A stretch of 64,000 nt of DNA from Pseudomonas putida. GTDB lineage: Bacteria; Pseudomonadota; Gammaproteobacteria; Pseudomonadales; Pseudomonadaceae. The notes under the pieces are model-generated. The model searched no databases. It was not told the origin of the DNA and saw only the letters and a program-made list of their open reading frames with translations. The position numbers and the translations under genes were made by a program. Of the stretch, positions 33,460 to 44,007 are shown piece by piece; within the stretch, counting starts at the first letter, position 1; each line of letters begins with the position of its first letter. The stretch spans positions 154,964 to 218,963 of the forward strand of contig NZ_MKZO01000079.1 of the NCBI RefSeq assembly GCF_001941965.1, given 5' to 3'.

Positions 33460-34233
33460 ATGACATTCGAAACCATCCTCGTCGAAACCCGTGGCAAGGT
33501 CGGCCTGATCACCCTGAACCGGCCCCAGGCGCTGAACGCCCTGAACCGCCAGATCATCGGCGAACTGAACCAGGCGCTGGACGCCTATGAGGCCGATATC
33601 AATATCGGCTGCATCGTCCTCACCGGTTCGGCCAAGGCCTTTGCGGCTGGCGCGGACATCAAGGAAATGGCCGAGCTGAGCTACCCGCAGATCTATATCG
33701 ACGACCTGTTCAGCGACAGTGACCGCGTGGCCAACCGGCGCAAGCCGATCATCGCCGCGGTGTCCGGTTTTGCCCTGGGTGGCGGTTGCGAGCTGGCGCT
33801 GATGTGCGACTTCATCCTTGCGGCGGACAACGCCAAGTTTGGCCAGCCCGAGATCAACCTCGGCGTATTGCCGGGCATGGGCGGCACCCAGCGCCTGACC
33901 CGTGCGGTGGGCAAGGCCAAGGCCATGGAACTGTGCCTGACCGGCCGTTTGATGGGCGCCGAGGAAGCCGAGCGTGCCGGCGTGGTGGCGCGGATCGTGC
34001 CCCAGGCCGAGCTGCTCGATGAAGCGCTGAAGGTAGCGGCGGTGATCGCCAGCAAGTCGGTGCCGGTGTCGATGATGGTCAAGGAATCGGTGAACCGCGC
34101 GTTCGAAGTCAGCCTCTCGGAAGGTGTGCGCTTCGAGCGCCGGGTGTTCCACGCGGCGTTCGCTACCGAAGACCAGAAGGAAGGCATGGCGGCGTTCATT
34201 GCCAAGCGTGAGGCGCAGTTCAAGGACCGTTGA
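33460..34233 (+). CDS. fadBx: Enoyl-CoA hydratase
   Basis: The 257-residue crotonase-family enzyme has the oxyanion-hole segments KAFAAGADIKEMAEL and GFALGGGCELALMCDFILA and the catalytic Glu pair region FGQPEINLGVLPGMGGTQRL. It hydrates tiglyl-CoA (or crotonyl-CoA) to the 3-hydroxyacyl-CoA, the step before the SDR. It is the last gene of the five-gene operon; a perfect 31-base hairpin begins 18 bases after its stop. Confidence 0.92.
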   Translation: MTFETILVETRGKVGLITLNRPQALNALNRQIIGELNQALDAYEADINIGCIVLTGSAKAFAAGADIKEMAELSYPQIYIDDLFSDSDRVANRRKPIIAAVSGFALGGGCELALMCDFILAADNAKFGQPEINLGVLPGMGGTQRLTRAVGKAKAMELCLTGRLMGAEEAERAGVVARIVPQAELLDEALKVAAVIASKSVPVSMMVKESVNRAFEVSLSEGVRFERRVFHAAFATEDQKEGMAAFIAKREAQFKDR

Positions 34234-34251
34234 CAGCCGACCCACCGCGGT

Positions 34252-34322
34252 CCCTGTTGGAGCTGGTTTACCTGCGATGGACAGCTTCGCGGTCCATCGC
34301 AGGTAAACCAGCTCCAACAGGG
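34252..34322. repeat. Perfect 31-bp inverted repeat after the acyl-CoA operon
   Basis: Arms 34252-34282 and 34292-34322 are exactly complementary, with a 9-base loop. The arm shares GGAGCTGGTTTACC with the REP element but has its own second half (TGCGATGGAC), so it is a distinct REP-like family. It probably acts as terminator and message stabiliser for the operon. Confidence 0.85.
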
Positions 34323-34411
34323 TTTCGTGACGCTCTTGAGAAAGATGTACCGCCAGCCTCTGACCTGCGGGGATTGAAATCTCGCTTCCATCATTTCAAG
34401 GAAGCGCACAC

Positions 34412-37400
34412 ATGACCCCAACCCCTTCACCTCTCGGCCAACTGGCCCTGAACTCTCCCCTTTGCGGCCCCATCGCCCAGCGTTTCGCCCGGCGTCCCTC
34501 ATTGCGTGACGTGGCCTGGTGCCTGATCTTCGAGCAATCCTACCTGCGTGGCCTCAGCGAGCCTGACCCCTCGGCGCTCCTGCTGTACCGCACCGATGCC
34601 CGGGGCCAGCAGCATGTCGAGGACCTGGCCGACGTGCTGATCGAATGCTTCTGCAGCGGCGACGGGCTCAGCCTCGACGCCGACAGCGATTACCTGAGCT
34701 TCTACAAGGGCGCGGAGACCCCGTTCCGCAGCAAGGTCACGGTGGCCGATATCCAGGCGCTGATCAACGAAAGCGCGCGCTACCTGCTGTCCACCTACCA
34801 GCAGGCGCTGTACGAGTACTGGAACTTCAGCCGCGACGGCGAGGGCAGCCCGCTGTTGTGGATGGCCGGTCATCTGCAGCAGCAATGCCGCGAAGTGGTC
34901 GACGAACTGTTCCGCAACGGTGGCCTGGACAGCCTGGAAGCGGCGACCGCGCGGACCATCATCAACTTCCCGCGGGCCCAGGACCGGGCGCTGCTGCATA
35001 ACCTGGTCGAGGTCAAGGTCAGCCTGCTGGCCCAGGCCCTGTGCGTCGAGCAGGGTCTGGATCCGGAGCTGGCCAGCGCGATCCTGCTGGAACGCGAGGT
35101 GGGCCAGTTGCAACGCAAGATGGCCCTGGTCTTCAGCCTGAGCGGGGCGATCTATCGCTTCGAATCGCGCACGGCCCTGCGCGGGTCACTGGTCAATCGT
35201 TGCCCGGACAGAAACGGACCGCAGGTCTTGCACCAGTACACCGCGCCGGGTTCGGTGTTCGTTTCCCAGGCCATGCTGTTGCGCGAGCAGCAGCAGGACC
35301 TGGTCGCGGCCCTGGCGCGCCTGCCGCTGTTGCCGGGGATGAGCGCCGGCCAGAGCCTGCAACTGCGCCTGGACGAGGCCAGCGCGCTGCTGGGCATTTG
35401 CCAGGCCAACCAGCGCGAGATGCGCCAGCGCTTCCGGCTGCAGTTGCCGGACTGGCTGAGCAAGGCCAGCGAGGAGCAGCGTCGTGATTACGCCGGTCGC
35501 CTGATGCGCATGGCGCAGTTGCAGCGGGAGGGCGAGGCGCGGTCTTTCCTCGATGGCGTGCCCGATGCCTTCGACTTCGCCCGGCAGCAACTGCACAGTG
35601 CCATGCGCAGCGACCATCCCCATGACCCGTTGCCGGACCTGGACGACCTGGAACTGATCAACAGGCAGGTGACCGGCGTCGCGGGTGGCAGCGGCGGCAG
35701 CGTGGTGCCCCAGGGTGAGGAGAAGATCGTGCGCCTGACGCCGATGCAATTCGCCCTGGCCAACCTGGCGGTGCTGCAGGCCGGCACCGTGAGCCTGCGC
35801 AGCCTCAGCGGTGCGCAGTTGCCGGACTGGCTGACGGTGGACTACCTCAAGGCCCTGGTTACGCGCCTGGACGTGGGCGCTCACTATCCGGCGTTGCTGC
35901 AGCGCATGCTGCTGGACGATGCCACTGAGCGCGGCCCGCGCCAGCAGCGCTTCATCCAGCAGATCTGCGAGCAGATGCCGTTGCTGGCCCTGGAAACCCG
36001 CCTGCGCGCCCCGGCGTCCTTCAGTGCACAGAGCGTGTTGCGGGTGGACAGCCTGTTTCGCCCGGAACTGCAGTCCGGGGTGGCGGTGGCCCTGCGGCCG
36101 CTGGCGTTCATCGCCCGTTCCGGTGCCGCGCCGGATGTCGCCGGCAACGCCTGGTTGATCGAAGCACCGACGATCGGCGAGGGCCCCTGCCTGCTGTATC
36201 GCCCCTTGCACCGCGAGCCGCTGCACGAGTACGCCAGCCGCGCGGCATTCTTCAAGGCCCTGTGCGCCCCGGGAGCCTTGCAGGACGACATCCTCGAGCG
36301 CCTGCCGGCGGCGCGCCAGTCGATCTACGCCCATGGCGGCTTCGCCGAGCCGCATATCGTGCGTTTCTTCCCCGGCGACGAATTCTCCATGATCAGCGTC
36401 CCGGCGCTGGCCAAGCTGGGCGAGGCGACGCTGCAAGGCAATGTGCCGGAACAGCTGTACCAGTCCTGTGCCCAGGAGCTGATCGCCCGGGCCCGACGGG
36501 AAACCCTGTCCACCAGCGAGAGCCGCTGGCTGGGTTACCAGGAACTGGGCTGGCTGATGCTCAACACCATCCTCCCGTTCTTCAATGGCCCGCTGGTCAA
36601 GGCGGCCTGGATGCTGCCGCTGTTTTCCAGCTTGCGCGCAGTGCTGGCCGAGGACAAGGGTGCCGGCCAGCCCGGTGACCTGCAGCAATTGCTGCTGAGC
36701 CTGGCCCTGTTGCTGCTGCCGGAAAGCGAACCCAGCCTGCCCCGGGACAGCACGGCAACGCCGGAAGGCGACAGCGAGGCGGTGCGCATCGAACCGAGCA
36801 AGACCGACCTGCCGCAAGCGCCCCGCTGGTCGCGCTTCGGCTGGGGCAGCACCGACCTCACCGTGGCCCAGCGCGAGGCCCTGGGCGGTTTTCGCAGTGA
36901 GATCAGCGTGGATGAACTCGGCACGCCGATGGGGCCGGGGCTTTATTACGGGCTGTACCAATACCAGAAACAGTGGCTGGGGCTGATCGATGGGGTGATC
37001 TACCCCGTGTCCTTCACCGACGATGGCCCGCGCCTGATCGATGCCGCTGGCAAGCTCGGGCCCTGGGTGCGCAGCGATGCCGGTGGCCACTGGCGTCTGG
37101 ATTTCGGCCTGCGCCTGCGCGGCGGCATGCCGGCCAACCGGCGTATTGCGCAACTGCGCGAGAGCAACCGCCTGCGCGTTGTCCAGTTGGAGGCCAGCCA
37201 CGAACGCCTGCTCGGGCAACGGGTCAGCCTGTCGGAGCAGGTCCAGGCGGACCTGGACGAAGCGGCGCGCCAGCAGTATCCGACCAAGGAGCACCTGCAG
37301 ACCTATCACGAGCACCTCGGGCAACTGGACGCCGTGCTGGTGGCCTTCGACGACAACCTGTGCCAGTTGCAGCAGCTCAAGCCCCATCCCGAGTTCAAGC

Positions 37401-38965
37401 GCATGCACGCGCGCAACCTCTATGACCGCGCCGGTACCCAGGCGCAACTGGCCTATGTCCTGCACGCCCGGTTCAGCGACAACCACGCGATCATGCGCGA
37501 GATGCGCCCGGCCAGTTCGCCCCAGGAAGAGCAATCGCCGGAACATGTGGCCAAGCTCCAGCGCATGATGGAGGCGTGCCGCAAGTCCCAGGAAGAAGTC
37601 GATGGCATCATCGCCTGCCATGCGGTGATCGCCGATATGCGCAAGCAATTGCGTGACATCCTCCCCGGCGGGCCGCCACTGGCGGACAAGACCCTCGAGC
37701 TGCTGACCACCGAGCCGAGCCTGCTGGCCTGGCGGTCGGTGGACCTGAGCCTGCGCGCCGCGACCATTCTCGATATCGAGAAGAGCAGCGATTACAAGGT
37801 GCTCTACCGTGCGTTGCTGGCGGCGCGGACCGGCCTGAGCATGCGTGATGCCTTGGATGTGAAGGGCTCCTTCAGCGAGGCCGAGGAAGTGGAAGTGCTC
37901 GACAGCGTGGTCAGTCGCCTTCGCCGTGCCCTCGATACCGCGCGGCTGTACCAGGCCATGCCGCGTGGCCCGGGTGGCACGGACCTGCTCCAGGTGTTCA
38001 TCGACAGCCTGGAAAACCTGCACCGCGAGGCCCAGGAGGAACTGGCCGCGCGCCTGCAACTGCTGCCGGGGCGCAGCGATGCGGCGCCCCGGCCGACGCC
38101 GGGCAAGCGCAAGCAGGTGCTGATCCGCACCCGCAACCGCGGCGTGGTGGTCGGCTCGCGGCGCAAGGCCGAGGGCGGTCGTCCGGAATCCGTGGTGGTG
38201 GTCGATCCCATCGACAACAGTGAACTGGACCGCTACGAGGAAACGTCCGAGCCTGGGGTCTGGCAGCCGGTCAGCGAAGCCCGCGGCGACGCGCTGGCGC
38301 CGACCCCGGCCAGCCTGGCCACGCTGATCAAGCGTTCGACGCCGTTGCTGAACAATGCCGAGCGCAGGATTGCCAAGGTCCGCAGCCAGGCGAAGACGGC
38401 CACGGTGGGGGCCGATATCGAGGACATCCTGATCCAGGAAGCCCGGCCCCTGGATGCACTGGTCCAGCAAATCCAGGAAGCGCTGACCCGGGAAAACGCC
38501 ACCGATGACTCGGTCGACGGGGTCGATGCGGCCCGCCAGTCGGCGGCGCTGACCGCCAAGGCGCAACTGATGCGTGACGAGGGCCGGCGCTTGCGGATCG
38601 AGATCCTCAAGAAGCAGGCGCCGACGGTGGGGCAGGTGGCCTGGTTGCTGGAACAGAAGGAAATCGGCATTGCCCGGGAGGGCGAGCGGGTCGCGCTGGC
38701 CAGGCGCAAGGGCTTGCCCCAGGACTACCTGCAGGAGTTCGTGATCAGCGACAAGGACGGCGCGCCGCTGTGGTACGCGCATTTCCACTATGCCAGTGCC
38801 GATGCCCAGGTCGCCGACTTCACCGCCGCGCACCTGAAGACCCGCGAGCAGCGTTATGACCGGGGGCCGCAGGTGGTGGCGTCGGCGAGCAACCAGGCGA
38901 TCATCGAGGTGTATCGCAGCCGGATCGACAAGACCAGTGCGCAGAAGCTGTTCCTGAGCCTGTAG
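34412..38965 (+). CDS. Giant toxin-like protein (DUF6543/dermonecrotic-toxin-like)
   Basis: The 1517-residue protein follows an AAGGAAG site. I recognise it only as one of the very large toxin-like proteins of pseudomonads, and the DUF6543-type assignment is tentative. N-terminal blocks include FARRPSLRDVAW and STYQQALYEYWNFSRDGEGS. A hydrophobic region near residues 705-790 (LGWLMLNTILPFF, LLLSLALLLLPES) could insert in a membrane. Near residue 848 comes YGLYQYQKQWLGLIDGVIYP, and the C-terminal 600 residues are mostly charged helices with coiled-coil character. There is no signal peptide, leucine-rich repeat or catalytic motif I can name. It lies alone between two hairpins. Confidence 0.7.
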   Translation: MTPTPSPLGQLALNSPLCGPIAQRFARRPSLRDVAWCLIFEQSYLRGLSEPDPSALLLYRTDARGQQHVEDLADVLIECFCSGDGLSLDADSDYLSFYKGAETPFRSKVTVADIQALINESARYLLSTYQQALYEYWNFSRDGEGSPLLWMAGHLQQQCREVVDELFRNGGLDSLEAATARTIINFPRAQDRALLHNLVEVKVSLLAQALCVEQGLDPELASAILLEREVGQLQRKMALVFSLSGAIYRFESRTALRGSLVNRCPDRNGPQVLHQYTAPGSVFVSQAMLLREQQQDLVAALARLPLLPGMSAGQSLQLRLDEASALLGICQANQREMRQRFRLQLPDWLSKASEEQRRDYAGRLMRMAQLQREGEARSFLDGVPDAFDFARQQLHSAMRSDHPHDPLPDLDDLELINRQVTGVAGGSGGSVVPQGEEKIVRLTPMQFALANLAVLQAGTVSLRSLSGAQLPDWLTVDYLKALVTRLDVGAHYPALLQRMLLDDATERGPRQQRFIQQICEQMPLLALETRLRAPASFSAQSVLRVDSLFRPELQSGVAVALRPLAFIARSGAAPDVAGNAWLIEAPTIGEGPCLLYRPLHREPLHEYASRAAFFKALCAPGALQDDILERLPAARQSIYAHGGFAEPHIVRFFPGDEFSMISVPALAKLGEATLQGNVPEQLYQSCAQELIARARRETLSTSESRWLGYQELGWLMLNTILPFFNGPLVKAAWMLPLFSSLRAVLAEDKGAGQPGDLQQLLLSLALLLLPESEPSLPRDSTATPEGDSEAVRIEPSKTDLPQAPRWSRFGWGSTDLTVAQREALGGFRSEISVDELGTPMGPGLYYGLYQYQKQWLGLIDGVIYPVSFTDDGPRLIDAAGKLGPWVRSDAGGHWRLDFGLRLRGGMPANRRIAQLRESNRLRVVQLEASHERLLGQRVSLSEQVQADLDEAARQQYPTKEHLQTYHEHLGQLDAVLVAFDDNLCQLQQLKPHPEFKRMHARNLYDRAGTQAQLAYVLHARFSDNHAIMREMRPASSPQEEQSPEHVAKLQRMMEACRKSQEEVDGIIACHAVIADMRKQLRDILPGGPPLADKTLELLTTEPSLLAWRSVDLSLRAATILDIEKSSDYKVLYRALLAARTGLSMRDALDVKGSFSEAEEVEVLDSVVSRLRRALDTARLYQAMPRGPGGTDLLQVFIDSLENLHREAQEELAARLQLLPGRSDAAPRPTPGKRKQVLIRTRNRGVVVGSRRKAEGGRPESVVVVDPIDNSELDRYEETSEPGVWQPVSEARGDALAPTPASLATLIKRSTPLLNNAERRIAKVRSQAKTATVGADIEDILIQEARPLDALVQQIQEALTRENATDDSVDGVDAARQSAALTAKAQLMRDEGRRLRIEILKKQAPTVGQVAWLLEQKEIGIAREGERVALARRKGLPQDYLQEFVISDKDGAPLWYAHFHYASADAQVADFTAAHLKTREQRYDRGPQVVASASNQAIIEVYRSRIDKTSAQKLFLSL

Positions 38966-38969
38966 TGCT

Positions 38970-39011
38970 GGCGCGACGCGCTCCCACAGGGACCGCGTCG
39001 CGCCTTCTTTT
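38970..39011 (+). terminator. Terminator with REP remnant in its loop
   Basis: GGCGCGACGCG (38970-38980) pairs with CGCGTCGCGCC (38994-39004), and TTCTTTT follows. The loop reads CTCCCACAGGGAC, the conserved flank of the REP element, suggesting the terminator was built from a REP copy. Confidence 0.8.
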
Positions 39012-39133
39012 CCTACGACCAAATAACTAGCCCATCCCTGCCAAGGGCTGATTCGTTGCCTCGCCGCGGCTGACTAAGATCCAGTCACTGCCCGTCAACC
39101 ACGGCGGGCGCCGCTCAGCAGAGGCCCTGAACC

Positions 39134-40654
<1,521 letters not shown>

Positions 40655-40701
40655 TTGCCCGGATGACGCTGGAAAACGCTGCCAAAGTAGTATTCGACCC
40701 G

Positions 40702-40745
40702 CACCGGAAACGGTGTATCACTAACGCACCGCCAACCTGCGGTGC
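40702..40745 (+). promoter_or_regulatory. Two leader hairpins upstream of pqqA
   Basis: CACCG-GAAA-CGGTG (40702-40715) and GCACCGC with GCGGTGC (40726-40745, 6-base loop) lie in the 108 bases between exaC and pqqA. They may stabilise the short pqqA message or mark its 5' end. Confidence 0.5.
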
Positions 40746-40762
40746 CAGAAGAGGATGGACCT

Positions 40763-40834
40763 ATGTGGAAAAAGCCTGCGTTCACTGATCTGCGTATCGG
40801 TTTCGAAGTGACCATGTACTTCGCCAACCGTTGA
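40763..40834 (+). CDS. pqqA: PQQ precursor peptide PqqA
   Basis: A 23-codon frame begins MWKKPAFTDLRIGFEVTMY and ends FANR. It has the Glu15 and Tyr19 (ExxxY) that are cross-linked by PqqE to make pyrroloquinoline quinone, and the fixed length of PqqA. AGAGGAT precedes the ATG. No pqqBCDE follows, so this is a stand-alone copy whose peptide would be matured by enzymes encoded elsewhere. Its location between exaC and ercA ties cofactor supply to ethanol oxidation. Confidence 0.93.
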   Translation: MWKKPAFTDLRIGFEVTMYFANR

Positions 40835-40841
40835 TCCTCCT

Positions 40842-40873
40842 GGCGCCGGCCGGTTGTTCCGACGGCTGGCGCC
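40842..40873 (+). terminator. Hairpin after pqqA
   Basis: An 11-base stem (40842-40852 with 40863-40873, one G-U pair) with a 10-base loop starts eight bases after the pqqA stop. Only a weak T tract follows, so it may be a partial terminator or an RNA stabiliser that lets pqqA be made in excess, as in canonical pqqA-pqqB operons. Confidence 0.6.
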
Positions 40874-40937
40874 GCCTTTGCCTTACCCCCTGTTTGCTTT
40901 AGGCTGGCGCTAACTTAAAACAACAAGAAGGCGTTGC

Positions 40938-42101
40938 ATGAGCCCGAATCTGAGCCAGTTGCGCAAGTTCGTCTCCCCCGAAATCATCTTTGGTGCCGGC
41001 TGCCGCCATCACGTCGCCAACTACGCCCGTACCTTCGGTGCACGCAAGGTCCTGCTGGTCAGTGACCCCGGCGTCATCGCCGCCGGCTGGGTCGCCGACG
41101 TGGAAGCCAGCCTGCAAGCCCAGGGCATCGACTACGTGCTGTACAGCCAGGTCTCGCCCAACCCGCGGGTCGAAGAGGTGATGGACGGTGCCGAGCGCTA
41201 TCGGGCCGAGCAGTGCGATGTGATCGTCGCCGTCGGCGGCGGCAGCCCGATGGATTGCGCCAAGGGCATCGGCATCGTGGTCGCCCATGGCCGGCATATC
41301 CTCGAATTCGAAGGGGTCGACACCATCCGCGTGCCGAGCCCGCCGCTGATCCTGATCCCGACCACCGCCGGCACCTCGGCGGATGTCTCGCAGTTCGTGA
41401 TCATTTCCAACCAGCAGGAACGGATGAAGTTCTCCATCGTCAGCAAGGCGGTGGTGCCCGATGTGTCGCTGATCGACCCGGAAACCACCCTGAGCATGGA
41501 CCCGTTCCTCTCCGCCTGTACCGGCATCGATGCGCTGGTGCACGCCATCGAGGCGTTCGTGTCCACCGGCCACGGCCCGCTGACCGATACCCATGCCCTG
41601 GAAGCCATGCGCCTGATCAATGGCAATCTGGTGCAGATGATCGCCAATCCGTCGAATATCGCCCTGCGCGAGTCGATCATGCTCGGCAGCATGCAGGCCG
41701 GGCTGGCCTTCTCCAATGCGATCCTGGGTGCGGTGCATGCCATGTCCCACAGCCTCGGCGGCTTCCTCGACCTGCCCCACGGCCTGTGCAATGCGGTGCT
41801 GGTCGAGCATGTGGTGGCGTTCAACTACAGTGCCGCGCCGGAGCGCTTCAAGGTGATCGCCGAGACCTTTGGCATCGATTGCCGCGGGCTCAACCACAAC
41901 CAGATCCGCCAGCGCCTGGTCGAGCACCTGATCGCCTTCAAGCATGCCGTGGGCTTCCACGAGACCCTTGGCCTGCACGGGGTCAGCGGCAGCGATATCC
42001 CGTTCCTTTCGCAACATGCCATGGACGACCCGTGCATCCTCACCAACCCCCGTGCCTCGAGCCAGCGTGATGTCGAGGTGGTCTATGGCGAGGCCCTCTG
42101 A
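40938..42101 (+). CDS. ercA: Iron-containing alcohol dehydrogenase ErcA
   Basis: The 387-residue group III alcohol dehydrogenase has the nucleotide motif VIVAVGGGSPMDCAKGIG, IPTTAGTSADVSQF and the iron ligands in DALVHAIEAF and AMSHSLGGFLDLPHG. In P. aeruginosa ercA belongs to the regulatory network controlling PQQ-dependent ethanol oxidation. The C-terminus overlaps the sensor kinase gene by 17 bases, so the two are translated together. AAGAAGG precedes the start. Confidence 0.87.
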   Translation: MSPNLSQLRKFVSPEIIFGAGCRHHVANYARTFGARKVLLVSDPGVIAAGWVADVEASLQAQGIDYVLYSQVSPNPRVEEVMDGAERYRAEQCDVIVAVGGGSPMDCAKGIGIVVAHGRHILEFEGVDTIRVPSPPLILIPTTAGTSADVSQFVIISNQQERMKFSIVSKAVVPDVSLIDPETTLSMDPFLSACTGIDALVHAIEAFVSTGHGPLTDTHALEAMRLINGNLVQMIANPSNIALRESIMLGSMQAGLAFSNAILGAVHAMSHSLGGFLDLPHGLCNAVLVEHVVAFNYSAAPERFKVIAETFGIDCRGLNHNQIRQRLVEHLIAFKHAVGFHETLGLHGVSGSDIPFLSQHAMDDPCILTNPRASSQRDVEVVYGEAL

Positions 42102-43752
42102 CCCGGGCAACGACGCCCTGGCCGGGCTGCTCGGGCTGAGCAACCACACGGTGCGCAAGAGTCACTATCCGGAGCTGGCGGCACGCCTGGACGAGCTGGA
42201 AACCGAGCGCAACCGCTACACCTGGCTGTTCGAGCATGCGGTGCACGGGATTTTCCAGGCCAGCCTGGAAGACGGCCTGCGCGCCGCCAACCCGGCCATG
42301 GCGCGGATGCTCGGTTATGCCGATCCGCAGCAGTTGCTGCTGGCCCGCACCGACCTGGCCGGGCACCTGTTCATCGGTGGCGAAGCCGAGTTGATGAGCA
42401 TCGCCGAGGAACTGCAGCGCGAGCGCGCCTTGCTCGGCTACGAGACCCAATTGCAGCGCAAGGACGGCACGGCCATCGATGTGCTGATGAACCTGCTGCT
42501 GCGTCCGGACGAGGAGGGCGTGGTGGAAGGCTTTGTCGCCGATATCACCGAGCGCAAGCTCAGCCAGGAACGCCTGCAACAGATGAACGACGAGCTGGAG
42601 CAGCGCGTCGCCGAACGCACCAACCAGCTGATCGAGGCCCGCGACGCGGCCCAGGCCGCCAACCGCAGCAAGGACAAGTACCTGGCCGCCGCCAGTCATG
42701 ACCTGCTGCAACCGCTGAACGCCGCGCGCCTGCTGATCTCGACCCTGCGCGAGCGCAGCCTGCCGGTCGCCGAGCAGTTGCTGGTGGAGCGGGCGCACCA
42801 GGCGCTGGAGGGCGCCGAGGACCTGCTCACCGATCTGCTGGATATCTCTCGCCTCGACCAGGCGGCAATCAAGCCGGACCTCGACCTTTATCACCTCGAC
42901 GAACTGCTCGGCCCGCTGGCTTCGGAGTTCCAGCCGGTGGCCGAGGCGGCCGGGCTGAACCTGCGGGTGCGCAGCGGCGCGTTGATGATTCGCAGCGACA
43001 TCCGCCTGCTGACGCGGATCCTGCGCAACTTCATCAGCAACGCCTGCCGCTACACCGAGCGCGGCGGCATCCTGCTCGGTGCGCGGCGGCGCGGGCAGAT
43101 GCTGCGCCTGGAAGTCTGGGACAGCGGCCGGGGCATCGCCGCCGACCGGCTGGAATCGATCTTTCTCGAATTCAATCAGCTGGATGTCGGCCGCGCCGCC
43201 GATCGCAAGGGCGTTGGCCTGGGGCTGGCGATCGTCGAACGGATCGCGCGGATTCTCGAATGCCAGGTGCGCGTGCGTTCCTGGCCGGGGCGCGGCTCGG
43301 TGTTCAGCATCGATGTACCGCTGTCACGGGAGGCGCCGCGTCCGGTGGTCGCACCCGGGGTGCCGCTGCCGGCCCTGGGCGATCCGTTGCCGGGTCGGCG
43401 CCTGTTGGTACTGGACAACGAGACGGCGATTCTCGACAGCATGGCCGCTCTGCTCGGCCAGTGGGGCTGCGAAGTGCTGACCGCCACCGACCGTGACGCG
43501 GCGCTCCAGGTTCTGCAGGGCAGGGCGCCGGAGCTGGTCCTGGCGGACTTCCACCTCGACCATGGTGTAACCGGATGTGAAGTGGTGCGCGACCTGCGCA
43601 AGCATTTCGGCGTGGCCATTCCGGCGGTGATGATCACCGCCGACCGCAGTGACCAGAGCCGCCGGGCCATGCAGCGCCTGGGTGCGCCCTTGCTCAACAA
43701 GCCGGTAAAACCGGGCAAGTTGCGCGCGGTGCTCAGTCAATTGCTCGGATGA
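42085..43752 (+). CDS. ercS': Hybrid sensor histidine kinase ErcS'
   Basis: The ATG at 42085 (GAGGTGG upstream) overlaps ercA by 17 bases and gives 555 residues. A PAS domain (FEHAVHGIFQASLEDGLRAA) is followed by a coiled coil, the phospho-accepting His205 in AAASHDLLQPLNAARL, the ATPase domain (NFISNACRYT, WDSGRGIAADRLE) and a C-terminal receiver with Asp488 in ADFHLDHG. No transmembrane helix is seen, so it is a cytosolic sensor. ErcS'-type kinases act in the Exa/Erb regulatory cascade of ethanol oxidation. Confidence 0.83.
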   Translation: MARPSDPGNDALAGLLGLSNHTVRKSHYPELAARLDELETERNRYTWLFEHAVHGIFQASLEDGLRAANPAMARMLGYADPQQLLLARTDLAGHLFIGGEAELMSIAEELQRERALLGYETQLQRKDGTAIDVLMNLLLRPDEEGVVEGFVADITERKLSQERLQQMNDELEQRVAERTNQLIEARDAAQAANRSKDKYLAAASHDLLQPLNAARLLISTLRERSLPVAEQLLVERAHQALEGAEDLLTDLLDISRLDQAAIKPDLDLYHLDELLGPLASEFQPVAEAAGLNLRVRSGALMIRSDIRLLTRILRNFISNACRYTERGGILLGARRRGQMLRLEVWDSGRGIAADRLESIFLEFNQLDVGRAADRKGVGLGLAIVERIARILECQVRVRSWPGRGSVFSIDVPLSREAPRPVVAPGVPLPALGDPLPGRRLLVLDNETAILDSMAALLGQWGCEVLTATDRDAALQVLQGRAPELVLADFHLDHGVTGCEVVRDLRKHFGVAIPAVMITADRSDQSRRAMQRLGAPLLNKPVKPGKLRAVLSQLLG

Positions 43753-43790
43753 GCGGGCGTTGCCGTGCTTCACGCCCGCAATGGTTTTTT
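43753..43790 (+). terminator. Terminator of ercA-ercS'
   Basis: GCGGGCGT (43753-43760) pairs with ACGCCCGC (43772-43779), followed by a tract ending in six Ts. The next roughly 220 bases to 44007 form the leader of the DksA-like gene and show no other clear feature. Confidence 0.8.
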
Positions 43791-44007
43791 GCTATAAACG
43801 CTGCCCTCGCACCATGCTTGCCGGGGATAAGGGGCTTTTCGGACAAAACCGCAGTCATTTCTGTTGCCCGTCCCGAGGCTCGGCCTTAGACTGCCGCCCC
43901 CCGTAAATTGAGTACCGGCTGGTGCTTGAAGAATTCCGCTGCTGGCGACCGGTTCGCCGCGGCACTCGATTCGTCTAAATGCACGTACATTTTTATTAGA
44001 GATATCA

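Noticed and set aside
35186..39022. Minus-strand frame of 1278 residues
   Set aside because: It is antisense to the 1517-residue toxin-like gene, rich in Gln, His, Arg and Gly from complementary codons, with no domain.
40655..40762. Possible riboswitch upstream of pqqA
   Set aside because: Only two simple hairpins are seen; no known riboswitch core or anti-terminator arrangement is present.
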